Source of the DNA: CAZWDL01 sp964632995
GTDB lineage: Bacteria > Bacteroidota > Bacteroidia > Chitinophagales > Saprospiraceae
Assembly (NCBI GenBank): GCA_964632995.1
Contig: CAZWDL010000096.1
Location: 1 to 29,685 of the forward strand
Direction of reading: 5' to 3'
Length of the DNA: 29,685 nucleotides
Shown: positions 8,517 through 17,024 of the stretch, piece after piece
How the letters are laid out: each line of letters opens with the position of its first letter
How positions within the stretch are numbered: the stretch's first letter is position 1
The notes under the pieces: model-generated
Seen by the model: the letters and a program-made list of their open reading frames with translations, nothing else
Told to the model about the DNA's origin: nothing
The model's database searches: none
Translations under genes and position numbers: made by a program

Positions 8517-9461
8517 TCAGAGGGAGGGAAAGAAGCTGCGGACCAAATTTGCAAAGCCCTTGGTGGTTTGAATGCTTTGCAGGTGGCGGTCGAAGAGGAG
8601 ATACTCGCGGTCGTCATAGCCGCGACGGAGGGCTAGTTCGAGATACTCCAGGGCGTCATTGCGCTCGTAACGTACGGCGTGGTAACAAGCCAGATTGTAG
8701 AAGTACTGCGGGTCTTCGGGCGCCAGTTCCTGAGCGTAGCGAAAAGCGTCCCAGGCCTGGCCGTAATTTTTTTGTTCCAGAAAGATATACCCCCTGTACA
8801 TGACCAGTTCCGGATCATCGGGTTGATCCTCGATCAGCGGTTCCAGGTATTCAGTGGCCGAATCGGGCATTCCACGTTCCAGGGAGATATTGACGAGCAG
8901 TCGGCCCAGATCCTCGTCATTGTTGAAATGATGATAGGCGGTGCGCAGATCCTCCCAGGCGCGTTCGAGGTTGGCTTGCGCCAAAAAGCAGTAGCCGCGG
9001 GCCAGATGCGCAACGCGGAGAGGGGGATAGAGTCGCAGGGCGCGGTCAAAGTGGTTGATGGCGGCCTGATATTCTTCTTCTTCAAAGCAATCTACGCCGC
9101 GGTTATAGGCATCGCCGGCCTTCTCGTAAATGTCGTCGGGATCCTGACCGCGTTCGACCAGATAGGCATCATAGTCATTGTGCTTTAGGTAAGCCAGGTA
9201 GCCGTTCAGTTCCTGATGTTCAACCGGCCGGTTGCCGAGGTAGTTGACCTCTTTACGGCGGCGGGCCTCAAGTGGGTGATGATTCCGGTAAGTGGGATAG
9301 TCTTTGAATTGATCGACACGTGGTTTTTGAGTCAGGGGGCCCCGCGTCAGGATGTGCATCACGGGAGATTTTCCTTCTTCCAGTCGCAGGACCTTGTGAA
9401 TAAAGTATTCTCCCTCATTATTACTGAAGTAAATATCGCCTTCCCGAAGTAGAGCTTTCAT
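8517..9461 (-). CDS. Tetratricopeptide-repeat protein
   Basis: A 314-residue cytoplasmic protein. I place the start at 9461 because a -7 box at 9507-9514 puts the transcript start near 9500, inside the longer frame that begins at 9509. Residues 1-95 form a separate N-terminal domain (ALLREGDIYFSNNEGEYFIHKVL, then a basic stretch); its beta-rich opening recalls small immunity-type folds, but I cannot name the family. TPR helices fill about 110-300, with clear units such as AGDAYNRGVDCFEEEEYQAA, VAHLARGYCFLAQANLERAW and YFYNLACYHAVRYERNDALE. It is convergent with the ACT-protein gene 33 bp away. TPRs usually bind other proteins; the partner is unknown. Confidence 0.85.
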   Translation of the reverse strand: MKALLREGDIYFSNNEGEYFIHKVLRLEEGKSPVMHILTRGPLTQKPRVDQFKDYPTYRNHHPLEARRRKEVNYLGNRPVEHQELNGYLAYLKHNDYDAYLVERGQDPDDIYEKAGDAYNRGVDCFEEEEYQAAINHFDRALRLYPPLRVAHLARGYCFLAQANLERAWEDLRTAYHHFNNDEDLGRLLVNISLERGMPDSATEYLEPLIEDQPDDPELVMYRGYIFLEQKNYGQAWDAFRYAQELAPEDPQYFYNLACYHAVRYERNDALEYLELALRRGYDDREYLLFDRHLQSIQTTKGFANLVRSFFPSL

Positions 9462-9506
9462 GTATGAACTGACGCGATCCTTCAATGAAATAATTTTGAT
9501 ACAATG

Positions 9507-9529
9507 CAAAGCTAGGGGATTTATTCCCC
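9507..9529 (-). promoter_or_regulatory. Promoter of the TPR gene with an overlapping inverted repeat
   Basis: The minus strand reads TAGCTTTG at 9514-9507, a full match to the Bacteroidota -7 consensus. Directly upstream lies GGGGA-N5-TCCCC (9515-9529), an inverted repeat filling the spacer, with a TTG just beyond it. The repeat is placed to block polymerase if a regulator binds. The predicted leader is about 40 nt to the ATG at 9461. Confidence 0.6.
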
Positions 9530-9764
9530 AATGTCCACTTCAGCGCTGTTAAATATTCAGGAAGTGAAAAGGGTTCCCCTTGCCTTACGCGTATCGATGG
9601 CCCTCTCGTTATCAGCCGGGCGGAGGCGAGCAAGTTCATAAAGCAGGATCAACTCCTTATGAAAACCGGGCAGGAGGGTGGGGGGGGATTCTCTATTTTG
9701 TGGTTCTCCCGGATGCTCAATGCTTTTTCGCGGCAACTTGAATCGGGCCGGGTACGCAGTAGTT

Positions 9765-11414
9765 TCATTGCTCTGCACTGTACCCGCCGGCGCCGAAACC
9801 CATGCGTCCTTCTTCGTCCCGGGCCGCTGCCTTGATCCTGAATCTACTGAGGTCGTCGGTGTGTTGAAATGTTATCCTGGCCTTTCCGCTTGCGTCCGTA
9901 CGCAGGTTGCCCTGCCAGAATACGAGCGGGCGGAAGGCCGGCTGTTCGCCGGAATTGGCAACGGGGAAAACAACGGGTGGCTGCAGGCCTGTGATGGTAA
10001 AGCGGTTGGGAGCCACTCCGGAAGGCAGGGAAACCGGTGCGCCGGTCGTTTTCAAGATCACCACGCCACCCAGTCCCAGCCGTCCGAACCGTTCGCTTAG
10101 TCCTACCGGGTCGAAGTACAGGGCGATGGACTCGATGCGATCGATGTCGAGCTCAGCGATGTAGGCTGCATCGCTGGTCAGTTGACCGTCGATCAGGAAG
10201 ATGGGGGCACTCCGGTAATACTGGCGGCTTTCCGGGTTGTACATGCGCGCGGCCTGCCGGCCGTCTTCCTTTCGGAACTTCAGGGGAGTCAACAGTTCGC
10301 GGAATAAAGTGGGAATATCCGGGAAAGGCTCATAATCGTCTAGGCGAATCAGGCGATCCGGATTTCCAGGCATTCGCTGTTGGTCCGGCAGGCTGGGCTC
10401 GACGAGCATCTCCAGCGATCCGTAGAGCTGGTAGATCTTTTTTCGTTGCCGGCTGAGCCGCAAGTAATCGGTGACCGTCTGGGTGTACAGCAGCTCTCTT
10501 GTCGGCGCCTGTGCTGCCGGCATTTTCTTTTTGATCCGGATGCCTTTATCCAGAAAGTCGGCAAACTGAATATGGGCTTCACCGTAGAAATCGGGCAGGG
10601 GTAGCGTGAAGAATCCCAGGGTATCGGTTTGGGTGTACAGAAAAGTGTCGAGCGGGGAGAGGTAAGCGCTAAGGGAAAAGGTGCGCCGGGGCGCGCCGGT
10701 GGAGTCCAGCACCTGTCCCTGAAAAATCATAGCAGAGCCGGGGGCGGGACAGGGCGCTTGCCCGGCAGGGGAGGTTCGAAAGGTCGTTTGACCTAAGTGG
10801 CGATCACCGACCAGGGGATGGTCGGTAACGGAAACGGAAACACTGGCCTGAACCGGACTTCCTTTTTCATCTTTTACCGAAAGGGTGGCTTCTACCATCA
10901 TGCCAGGTTGGTAGCTGTTCCTGTCAAGGTCTATACTGACCTGAAGGCTTCCCGCTTCCTTTGAAAACTGCAGGTCGCTACGGCTACGGTCAGCTTCAGT
11001 TGACTCAGCCGGCGACCGGGGCGCTTTCAGGTCATTGTAAACGGGGATCAGGGTGTTGATCAAAGTGCCGGAATCGCTTCGCGCATCCGTCGGACATTGC
11101 AGGGCCAACCGGTAATTTCCGCTGGGCCAATCGTAAGGTATCCGGATGTAACCGCTGGCCCGGCTGGTATCAGATTGCCGCAAGTGGAAGCGTTGTACTT
11201 CGGTTCCGGCGGGGTTGTGGAGTGTAAGGCGAAATACGCCAGGTAGAGGAAATGAATCGGTAGGCGGCGGGTGAACGGCAAACCATATGACTTCGCCGGA
11301 GGTATAAAAAGGCTTATCCAAGTGTATGGCGTAACGGTCCTGCTGGCCGGAAAGCGGCAGCCAGAACAGTACAGTGAAACACACAATTAGAAACCGGATC
11401 ATGCGCTGAATCAT
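9765..11414 (-). CDS. Secreted macroglobulin-like (MG2) protein with TonB-plug-like domain
   Basis: A 549-residue protein with a signal peptide (MIRFLIVCFTVLFWLPLSGQ; start at the first Met or the one four residues later). About residues 25-125 are an MG2-type beta sandwich (YAIHLDKPFYTSGEVIWFAV), followed by a second one near 165-260 (VSIDLDRNSYQPGMMVEATLSV). Residues about 410-465 resemble a TonB plug (IFLIDGQLTSD, IDRIESIALYFDP, GLGGVVILKTTG). A terminal macroglobulin-like strand pair follows (GKARITFQHTDDLSRFRIKA). Similar proteins accompany TonB receptors in Bacteroidota. It is the last of three minus-strand genes, 72 bp after the DUF4249 gene, so it probably acts with that envelope system. 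It lacks a barrel. The exact role is unknown. Confidence 0.75.
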   Translation of the reverse strand: MIQRMIRFLIVCFTVLFWLPLSGQQDRYAIHLDKPFYTSGEVIWFAVHPPPTDSFPLPGVFRLTLHNPAGTEVQRFHLRQSDTSRASGYIRIPYDWPSGNYRLALQCPTDARSDSGTLINTLIPVYNDLKAPRSPAESTEADRSRSDLQFSKEAGSLQVSIDLDRNSYQPGMMVEATLSVKDEKGSPVQASVSVSVTDHPLVGDRHLGQTTFRTSPAGQAPCPAPGSAMIFQGQVLDSTGAPRRTFSLSAYLSPLDTFLYTQTDTLGFFTLPLPDFYGEAHIQFADFLDKGIRIKKKMPAAQAPTRELLYTQTVTDYLRLSRQRKKIYQLYGSLEMLVEPSLPDQQRMPGNPDRLIRLDDYEPFPDIPTLFRELLTPLKFRKEDGRQAARMYNPESRQYYRSAPIFLIDGQLTSDAAYIAELDIDRIESIALYFDPVGLSERFGRLGLGGVVILKTTGAPVSLPSGVAPNRFTITGLQPPVVFPVANSGEQPAFRPLVFWQGNLRTDASGKARITFQHTDDLSRFRIKAAARDEEGRMGFGAGGYSAEQ

Positions 11415-11486
11415 GCTAAAGGGTTGTTGTAAATAAAATCAGTGCCCGAAGATTAATCCGCTGATGATTAATGATTCTTCAGTTAA

Positions 11487-12551
11487 TCACCAGTAATCGG
11501 GACGCTGCCGGGTGCTATTGTTCCATAGCAGGCAATCGAAGCAAGCTTCATTTTCATCCCCTAGCTCCGTTTCACAATAAAGGGGGAGCGGGCGGCTCAG
11601 TTCTTCCGGATTGATTAACAGCCGGATCGTATCGACGGCGCCGGCAAAAAAATATCCCAGCACCTGCTCCTCCTGATTGTCCGGATTGCTGATATTGCTG
11701 GGAATAGCGCCGGGAGGGGTTTCAAACAGTCCACCATCGCGTTGGAGGACTTCCGATACCCGGCTCCAATACTGCGCGGCGCCCCGCGACAGACTGTACT
11801 GATAGAGCGTGAGGTAATAACCGGTCGCGAAGCGCCAGTTTATTTCTTTCTCAACCATCGGATAGCGGACGAGGGTGGTTTGGTCACTACTCATTTCGCT
11901 GAATACGTTAATCCTTCCATTGTCAACCTGTTCTGTTATGAAACAGAATTTCGGGAAGAGCAGCGTCCGGGATTCATATAAGCGGAATACAGCCTCGGCT
12001 TCCCAAAGCAGAGAGACGGGCACGGCATAGCCTTCGGGGATAAGCGGGGTAGTTATGTGGTATTGGGCGTAGGGTTGGGTGACGATATTGCCGGCATCAT
12101 TTAGCACGCGTTTATCTACTTCGGTAAAGCCGAGGGAGTCGGGCTCCGGTACGGGGTGTAGGGGTTCCCAGGCCGACTGGTAGCGGCTGCCGTCCGGCAG
12201 TTCAATTTGAATCTGGTAGGACTGACCGGTTTGCAGATCGAAAGGAGCATCGGTTGTCAGTTCTGCTGAATAATATCCCCGGCCCTGGTGAAGCAGGTAT
12301 ATAATTTCTTCTGCCTGGTTGGAGAGGTAAACCCGGGCATCTTCTACTAGGACAGGAGCATCTTGTATGCTCAGATCGGTGGTTCGGCTGAGCTGCACGA
12401 ATACACGGGAAGGCGTTCCTTTTATGGCCCGACCTTCGACCACCAGTTTGCGCTGCTCCGCGCCGTAATCCGGCAAGGGAATTTCATCAACACAAGAAAC
12501 AAGGAGACCCGACAGCAGCACCGTGGTCCATGAGGCAATGAGATATTTCAT
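11487..12551 (-). CDS. DUF4249 family lipoprotein
   Basis: This 354-residue lipoprotein has a signal peptide and lipobox LVSC with lipid-bearing Cys20. The mature part starts CVDEIPLPDYGAEQRKLVVEGRA and continues as a beta-rich domain with the DUF4249 features: a VEDARVYLSNQAEE strand, a QIELPDGSRYQS segment and a Cys-containing C-terminus (ENEACFDCLLW). DUF4249 genes usually follow a TonB-dependent receptor, and here its ATG overlaps the receptor stop codon by 4 bp (ATGA), so the two are translationally coupled. It probably sits in the outer membrane as the partner lipoprotein of that receptor, analogous in position to SusD. The ligand is unknown. Confidence 0.9.
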   Translation of the reverse strand: MKYLIASWTTVLLSGLLVSCVDEIPLPDYGAEQRKLVVEGRAIKGTPSRVFVQLSRTTDLSIQDAPVLVEDARVYLSNQAEEIIYLLHQGRGYYSAELTTDAPFDLQTGQSYQIQIELPDGSRYQSAWEPLHPVPEPDSLGFTEVDKRVLNDAGNIVTQPYAQYHITTPLIPEGYAVPVSLLWEAEAVFRLYESRTLLFPKFCFITEQVDNGRINVFSEMSSDQTTLVRYPMVEKEINWRFATGYYLTLYQYSLSRGAAQYWSRVSEVLQRDGGLFETPPGAIPSNISNPDNQEEQVLGYFFAGAVDTIRLLINPEELSRPLPLYCETELGDENEACFDCLLWNNSTRQRPDYW

Positions 12552-15283
12552 ATCAATTCAAAGTTAAAGGTCAAAGAGGGAAAAACGCCGCCCAGAACAG
12601 ACAATCGCTTCGCCTTTGGAGGGTTGAAGGCTTGCTGGGTGAAAAATACGGAAAAGGCGTTGCGGCGGCCGTACACGTTATAGATGGAAACCGTCCAGCT
12701 AGTTTTGAAGCGCTTGTTTTTATTGTACCCCTGGCCGAAGGTGTAGGCCAGATCCAGCCGGTGATAATCGGGGATGCGTAGCTGGTTGCGCGCCGAGTAA
12801 TCCAGCACCTTCAGGCCGTTGTCGAGCGTATAGGAGCCGATGGGGCCGGTAGTGGGCCTGCCGCTGCTATAGTTAAAATTGAGGGACAGCGTATGCCGCT
12901 TGCTCGGCTGGTAGTTGAGCACCAGCGTCAGGTCATGCGGCTTATCGAAATTGGCCGGATACCAGGCGTCGTTGGCCACGCCTTGCACCTTTAGCTCGCT
13001 GCGCGACAAGGTATAGCTTATCCATCCGTTCAGGCGGCCGCTTGTGCGTTTGACGCTCAATTCCAGGCCGTAGGCGCGTCCTTCCCCCGGCAGCAATTCG
13101 GTTTCCAGGTGCTCGTTGACCGTCAGGTCGGCAAAATCACGATAATCGAACAATTCATCAATGATGCGATAATATATCTCCGCGGAAGTTTCCCATTGGT
13201 TGTTCCGGAAATTTTGGAAAAAACCGGCAGAAAAATTGTGGGAGCGCTGGGGAGCGATAGTCGGCGTGCTCAATTGCCAGATGCTGGTGGGCGTTGGCGA
13301 GCCGGCATCTGTGATCTGATTGATAAACTGGGCGCTGCGGCTGTAGCCTGCCTTCAGCGAGGTAGCGGGGCCGAGGCGGTAGCGGGCCGAAAAACGAGGT
13401 TCCAGGCTGGAGTAGGAAGCAATGCGCTCGCCTTTGCCGTATCGCAGGGTATCGGTTATTGCGGGCAGGGTCGGCGGTCCATCGCCGGAATATTGAAAAA
13501 CGGTATGTGGCCCCAGATAGGCATACCAGACAAAACGCAAACCCGCCGAAAGCGAAAAGGCGGCGCTGGGCGACCATTCGGCGTTGAGAAAGGCGGCGCT
13601 TTCCAGGCCTTTCTCCTGTTCCAGCTGCCGGGGCAAGGTCGTGGATTCCGGCGAGGCAGGCTCGACGCGCCCCGGCTCCACCCAATACCGGATGAGGGAC
13701 AGCCCCCCGTCGACCGACAAATCACTGGCCGGCGTAAAGGTCAGCTGCTCTTTGGCTTTCAGGTAAGCCACGGCATTTTCAAGCACGGAGGCGTCGCCTC
13801 CGCTGAAATCCTCTTCCCGGTTTTTATATTGACTATAAGTAAGCGAGAAGCGCGACAGCCAGGTTTTGGAAAAAACGGAACGCAGAAAACCCTGCACGGA
13901 GTTCGTTCGGTAATTAAAACCGAACTCATCGGCGTAGCGAAACCGGTCCCAGGCGCTGTATCCCGACAAGCTAAGGCTGTGTACCTCGTTGAGACGATGG
14001 GTATAGCGCAGGTTGGCATCATAGAAAGAAGCCGCGCTTTGCTGCACCTCCGGCACCTCTATCAATGCCAGTATCCAGTCGGAATAAGCCCCCCGGAAAC
14101 CGGCGATAAGGGAACTGCGGCCCTTGATCACAGGCGTCTCCATACTCAGGCGCGCGCTTACGGGGCTGAGCCCCCCCTGCATACGGAAGTCTTCAAAACT
14201 GCCGTTGCGCATCTCTACGTCCAGCACACTGGCTAGCCGGCCGCCGTATTGTGCCGGCATAATGCCCTTATACAATTTTACGCTGCTGACCAGATCGCTG
14301 TTAAACGTACTGAAAAACCCCAGGGCATGGGAGCTGTTAAACAGGAATGCCTCGTCTTGCATGATCAGGTTCTGATCGATATTACCGCCCCGAACGTTAA
14401 AGCCCGCTGCTCCTTCCCCGATAGTGCTCACGCCGGGTTGGAGAAGCAGACCCCGGATCAGGTCGACCTCGCCGAGAAAAGCAGGCAGCTTTTTGATCGA
14501 TTTTATATCCAGCTGAGTGACGCCGGCCACCACCCGGGCGACATTGGCGTCGGGAGCCCGGGCTTTCACTACCACCTCCTGAAGGGCGATGCTTTGTTTT
14601 GACAAGGTAATAGGGAGCTCGCCGTCGCTATATAATTCCAAAGCCAGTTGTTTTTCGCCGTAGCCGACGTATTGAACGATCAGCTTATGCGCCCCTGTGG
14701 GCAGGCTTAATGCAAAGAAACCTTCGGCATCTGTGACGGCTCCTTCTTCAAGTTCCGGAAAATAAAGGGTGACCCCGGTCAAGGGCTCGCCGTCTTCAGC
14801 GTCGGTCACCTGGCCGCTGACCTTCGCTTTTCCCGCAGCGGAAAGACGGCTCAGCGCTCCGATAATGATAGGCTCCTGTTCCGCCTCCTGTTGATCTTTT
14901 TCAGTCTTCAGGGCTTTCTCCAGGGCTTCAAAGTAATTGGCGCCGAAATCCCGTTCGATAAGGGCGCGTTCGCCAATCACGATGGCCTGATCCCGGTAAA
15001 TGAGGTAACTCAGGTCGCTGTTTTCCAGCAGCTTGTTTAGCGCCTGAGGCAGTGGCGTGAGCGGAAGGTCGAGCGTTACGCTTACTTCTCTTCCCATTTC
15101 CTTTGGTTTAAAAATGCGGATTTCGTAGACTTGCGCCAGCCTTTCCAGCACGGCGGACAGCGGTTGCTGCTTGCTTCGGACGCGCACCTGCAGGGTGTCC
15201 AGGCGGCTCTGAGCTCTTGTTTGATGAAGGAAAGTGAAAAGACAAAGAAATAAGGAGAAGGCTACTAACCGGGATGGTTGCAT
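12548..15283 (-). CDS. TonB-dependent receptor with N-terminal STN domain
   Basis: A 911-residue outer-membrane receptor. After the signal peptide (about 1-24) comes an STN (secretin/TonB short N-terminal) domain at about 38-105 (PLSAVLERLAQVYEIRI ... LNKLLENSDLSYLI), then a charged linker. A carboxypeptidase-regulatory-like domain (154-240, VSGQVTDAEDGEPLTGVTLYF) and a plug (about 262-370, GEGAAGFNVRGGNIDQNLI, GIMPAQYGGRLASVLDVEMRNG) lead into the barrel, which ends FNFELI. An STN domain normally talks to an inner-membrane anti-sigma factor such as FecR, but no FecR or sigma-factor gene is in the window. It heads an operon with the DUF4249 and MG2-like genes. The substrate is unknown. Confidence 0.93.
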   Translation of the reverse strand: MQPSRLVAFSLFLCLFTFLHQTRAQSRLDTLQVRVRSKQQPLSAVLERLAQVYEIRIFKPKEMGREVSVTLDLPLTPLPQALNKLLENSDLSYLIYRDQAIVIGERALIERDFGANYFEALEKALKTEKDQQEAEQEPIIIGALSRLSAAGKAKVSGQVTDAEDGEPLTGVTLYFPELEEGAVTDAEGFFALSLPTGAHKLIVQYVGYGEKQLALELYSDGELPITLSKQSIALQEVVVKARAPDANVARVVAGVTQLDIKSIKKLPAFLGEVDLIRGLLLQPGVSTIGEGAAGFNVRGGNIDQNLIMQDEAFLFNSSHALGFFSTFNSDLVSSVKLYKGIMPAQYGGRLASVLDVEMRNGSFEDFRMQGGLSPVSARLSMETPVIKGRSSLIAGFRGAYSDWILALIEVPEVQQSAASFYDANLRYTHRLNEVHSLSLSGYSAWDRFRYADEFGFNYRTNSVQGFLRSVFSKTWLSRFSLTYSQYKNREEDFSGGDASVLENAVAYLKAKEQLTFTPASDLSVDGGLSLIRYWVEPGRVEPASPESTTLPRQLEQEKGLESAAFLNAEWSPSAAFSLSAGLRFVWYAYLGPHTVFQYSGDGPPTLPAITDTLRYGKGERIASYSSLEPRFSARYRLGPATSLKAGYSRSAQFINQITDAGSPTPTSIWQLSTPTIAPQRSHNFSAGFFQNFRNNQWETSAEIYYRIIDELFDYRDFADLTVNEHLETELLPGEGRAYGLELSVKRTSGRLNGWISYTLSRSELKVQGVANDAWYPANFDKPHDLTLVLNYQPSKRHTLSLNFNYSSGRPTTGPIGSYTLDNGLKVLDYSARNQLRIPDYHRLDLAYTFGQGYNKNKRFKTSWTVSIYNVYGRRNAFSVFFTQQAFNPPKAKRLSVLGGVFPSLTFNFELI

Positions 15284-15304
15284 TTAACTAGATTTTTTGC
15301 CGTC

Positions 15305-15383
15305 GAAGTGTGAAAACCACTTCTGTGGGTAAATTAAAAAAATCTGGTGGATCCTTTCATTGCCATTTCGGTTTTTGCCATTT
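15305..15383. promoter_or_regulatory. Repeats in the divergent region between the receptor operon and TPR gene
   Basis: The 153-bp divergent gap contains an inverted repeat GAAGTG-N7-CACTTC (15305-15323) just upstream of the receptor start and a direct repeat TTGCCATTT at 15360 and 15375. No TANNTTTG box is seen in either direction. Regulatory roles are only inferred. Confidence 0.3.
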
Positions 15384-15436
15384 ACCGGTATAAATAATTA
15401 TTTTTAAATTAAGCCCAGAACCAATCTCCATCCCAT

Positions 15437-16807
15437 ATGAAGACTACCATATTACTGCCGGCTTTCCTGATTTTTTATCTCCTTGGTAATCCGTTGCTAC
15501 CGGCGCAGAATCCCAACTGGGAGCAATACGAGCAAGCGGATGCACTTTCTTCCTTCGACCAACGGTTCCGGGAGGGCATAAGTGCTATTGCGGCTTCGGA
15601 TGTGCGGGCGGCGCTGGCGCATTTTGACGAGGCCAAGGCTGATGCGGCAGGACGCAAGGACAAGGACCTGAAGCGAAAAGCCCGGGATGCGCAACGCCGG
15701 GTAAAATCCTTTTACACTCCTTATTTCGAACAGCTCGCGCAGGGGCGGGCGGCTTTTGCAGAGCAGGACTGGAAGGCGGCGCAGCTAGCTTTCGAAACGG
15801 GACAGGCCCTGGTTGAAAAGCACCTTCGGGAGTCTTTCCCGCAATTCGCTCCTGTTGACGAACAGTTGTCGGTACAGGTGCAGCAGGAACTGAATCGGGC
15901 TACGCAGCAGCGACAATACCTCGTTCAGGAGCGGCTGCGCCGGGCTGAGCAATTGTTTCACAATGGCGACTACGAGCCCGCACTGCAGGAGGTCCAGGCT
16001 GCCAGGTCGCTGCTCATCGAAGAGCGGGAACAGCCTCAGTTCGATCGCCTGATGCAACTGGAGCGGCAGTCGCAATACAATCAGTATTTCAGTCAGGGAG
16101 ACGAAGCCTTCCGGCAACAACAGCATGAACAGGCCCTGCAAGCCTATGAAGCGGCGAAAAAACTCCAGGCCACTCCGGAAGTAGAACAGCGGATCGAAGA
16201 ACTGAAAGGCCGCTTACACTATCAGCTGCTTCAGGAAGGGCAGGATGCCTTCTTCAACGGACAATACGAAGCCGCCGCCCAGACGCTGGAAGAAGCCGCA
16301 GGCTACCAGGACAGCGACTACCTGCAGCGCATCCGGGAAAACGCCTATAGCACCCTGCGCGAACACGGACAATCCGCTCTCGACCAAGGAGACCAGGAGG
16401 CGAGTACTCGTTTTTTCGGACTGGCTAGCCGCTTCATCGAAAACGAAGCGATCCGGAGTGATATTCAACGGGCCAAAGCTTATGGCAAATATGAGAAGTA
16501 CCTGAAAAAAGGGCTGCTCGCTCTCGAAGACGGGAAATTGAAACGCGCCCGGCGCCGCTTTGCAAAAGCCGGCAAGTATCAGTCAACGCCTGTCGTGGAG
16601 GAGAACCTAGAGGCGATTGATCAGTATCAGGTTCAATTGTCGAAGGGTAAGCAACTGATGAAAACAGACCCTTCCCAGGCCTGGCAAAGCTTCCGCGATG
16701 CTCAGCAGCTCTTCGATACAAAAGAAATACGCGCCTATCTGAACGAGGCGCGGGAAGCAGCCGGGGGCGTCGTCGGCACAGGATCAGGAGAGGTATTTTA
16801 CAAATAA
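15437..16807 (+). CDS. Secreted TPR-like helical-repeat protein
   Basis: A 456-residue protein with an N-terminal signal peptide (MKTTILLPAFLIFYLLGNPLLPAQ). The remainder is nearly all helical and built of repeated TPR-like pairs in which a G..AF...QY..A pattern recurs: QGRAAFAEQDWKAAQLAFE, RAEQLFHNGDYEPALQEVQ, QGDEAFRQQQHEQALQAYE, GQDAFFNGQYEAAAQTLEE, KGLLALEDGKLKRARRRFA. It is rich in Q, E and R with no enzymatic motif. It is divergent from the STN receptor operon and upstream of the potassium transporter, but the 217-bp gap to the latter holds hairpins, so they may not be co-transcribed. It is probably periplasmic. The partner or cargo is unknown. Confidence 0.85.
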   Translation: MKTTILLPAFLIFYLLGNPLLPAQNPNWEQYEQADALSSFDQRFREGISAIAASDVRAALAHFDEAKADAAGRKDKDLKRKARDAQRRVKSFYTPYFEQLAQGRAAFAEQDWKAAQLAFETGQALVEKHLRESFPQFAPVDEQLSVQVQQELNRATQQRQYLVQERLRRAEQLFHNGDYEPALQEVQAARSLLIEEREQPQFDRLMQLERQSQYNQYFSQGDEAFRQQQHEQALQAYEAAKKLQATPEVEQRIEELKGRLHYQLLQEGQDAFFNGQYEAAAQTLEEAAGYQDSDYLQRIRENAYSTLREHGQSALDQGDQEASTRFFGLASRFIENEAIRSDIQRAKAYGKYEKYLKKGLLALEDGKLKRARRRFAKAGKYQSTPVVEENLEAIDQYQVQLSKGKQLMKTDPSQAWQSFRDAQQLFDTKEIRAYLNEAREAAGGVVGTGSGEVFYK

Positions 16808-16921
16808 ACAAGTTGGCTTGAGCGGGATGAACAAACGCAGAGAGAATTTGATTTTAGATGCTGTATAAAGGATGCCCGTATTCAGTCCGCCCATTTCGCT
16901 TTGCGATCTGGTTAGATAAAC

Positions 16922-16952
16922 CCGTGGAATTCGCAAAACGGTCATTCCACGG
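16922..16952. terminator. Perfect 9-bp hairpin between TPR gene and Kup
   Basis: CCGTGGAAT (16922-16930) and ATTCCACGG (16944-16952) are exact inverted repeats around a 13-nt loop. No T-tract follows directly, though TTTTTTT occurs 40 bp later after CAGGCATCCAGCA. It may act as a weak terminator or mRNA end-stabilising element. The rest of the 16808-17024 gap has no gene. Confidence 0.35.
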
Positions 16953-17024
16953 CCTGAATGCCCGAAAATCAGGATCAAGAAATCAGGCATCCAGCATTTT
17001 TTTACCTAACTAAGTCCAAAGCCC

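Noticed and set aside
9557..9778. 73-codon minus-strand frame in the gap before the TPR gene
   Set aside because: It overlaps the end of the MG2-like gene, has no motif, and lies just upstream of a promoter. I treat the gap 9530-9764 as non-coding.
13109..14236. 375-codon plus-strand frame
   Set aside because: It is antisense to the barrel of the STN receptor and shows no protein family features.
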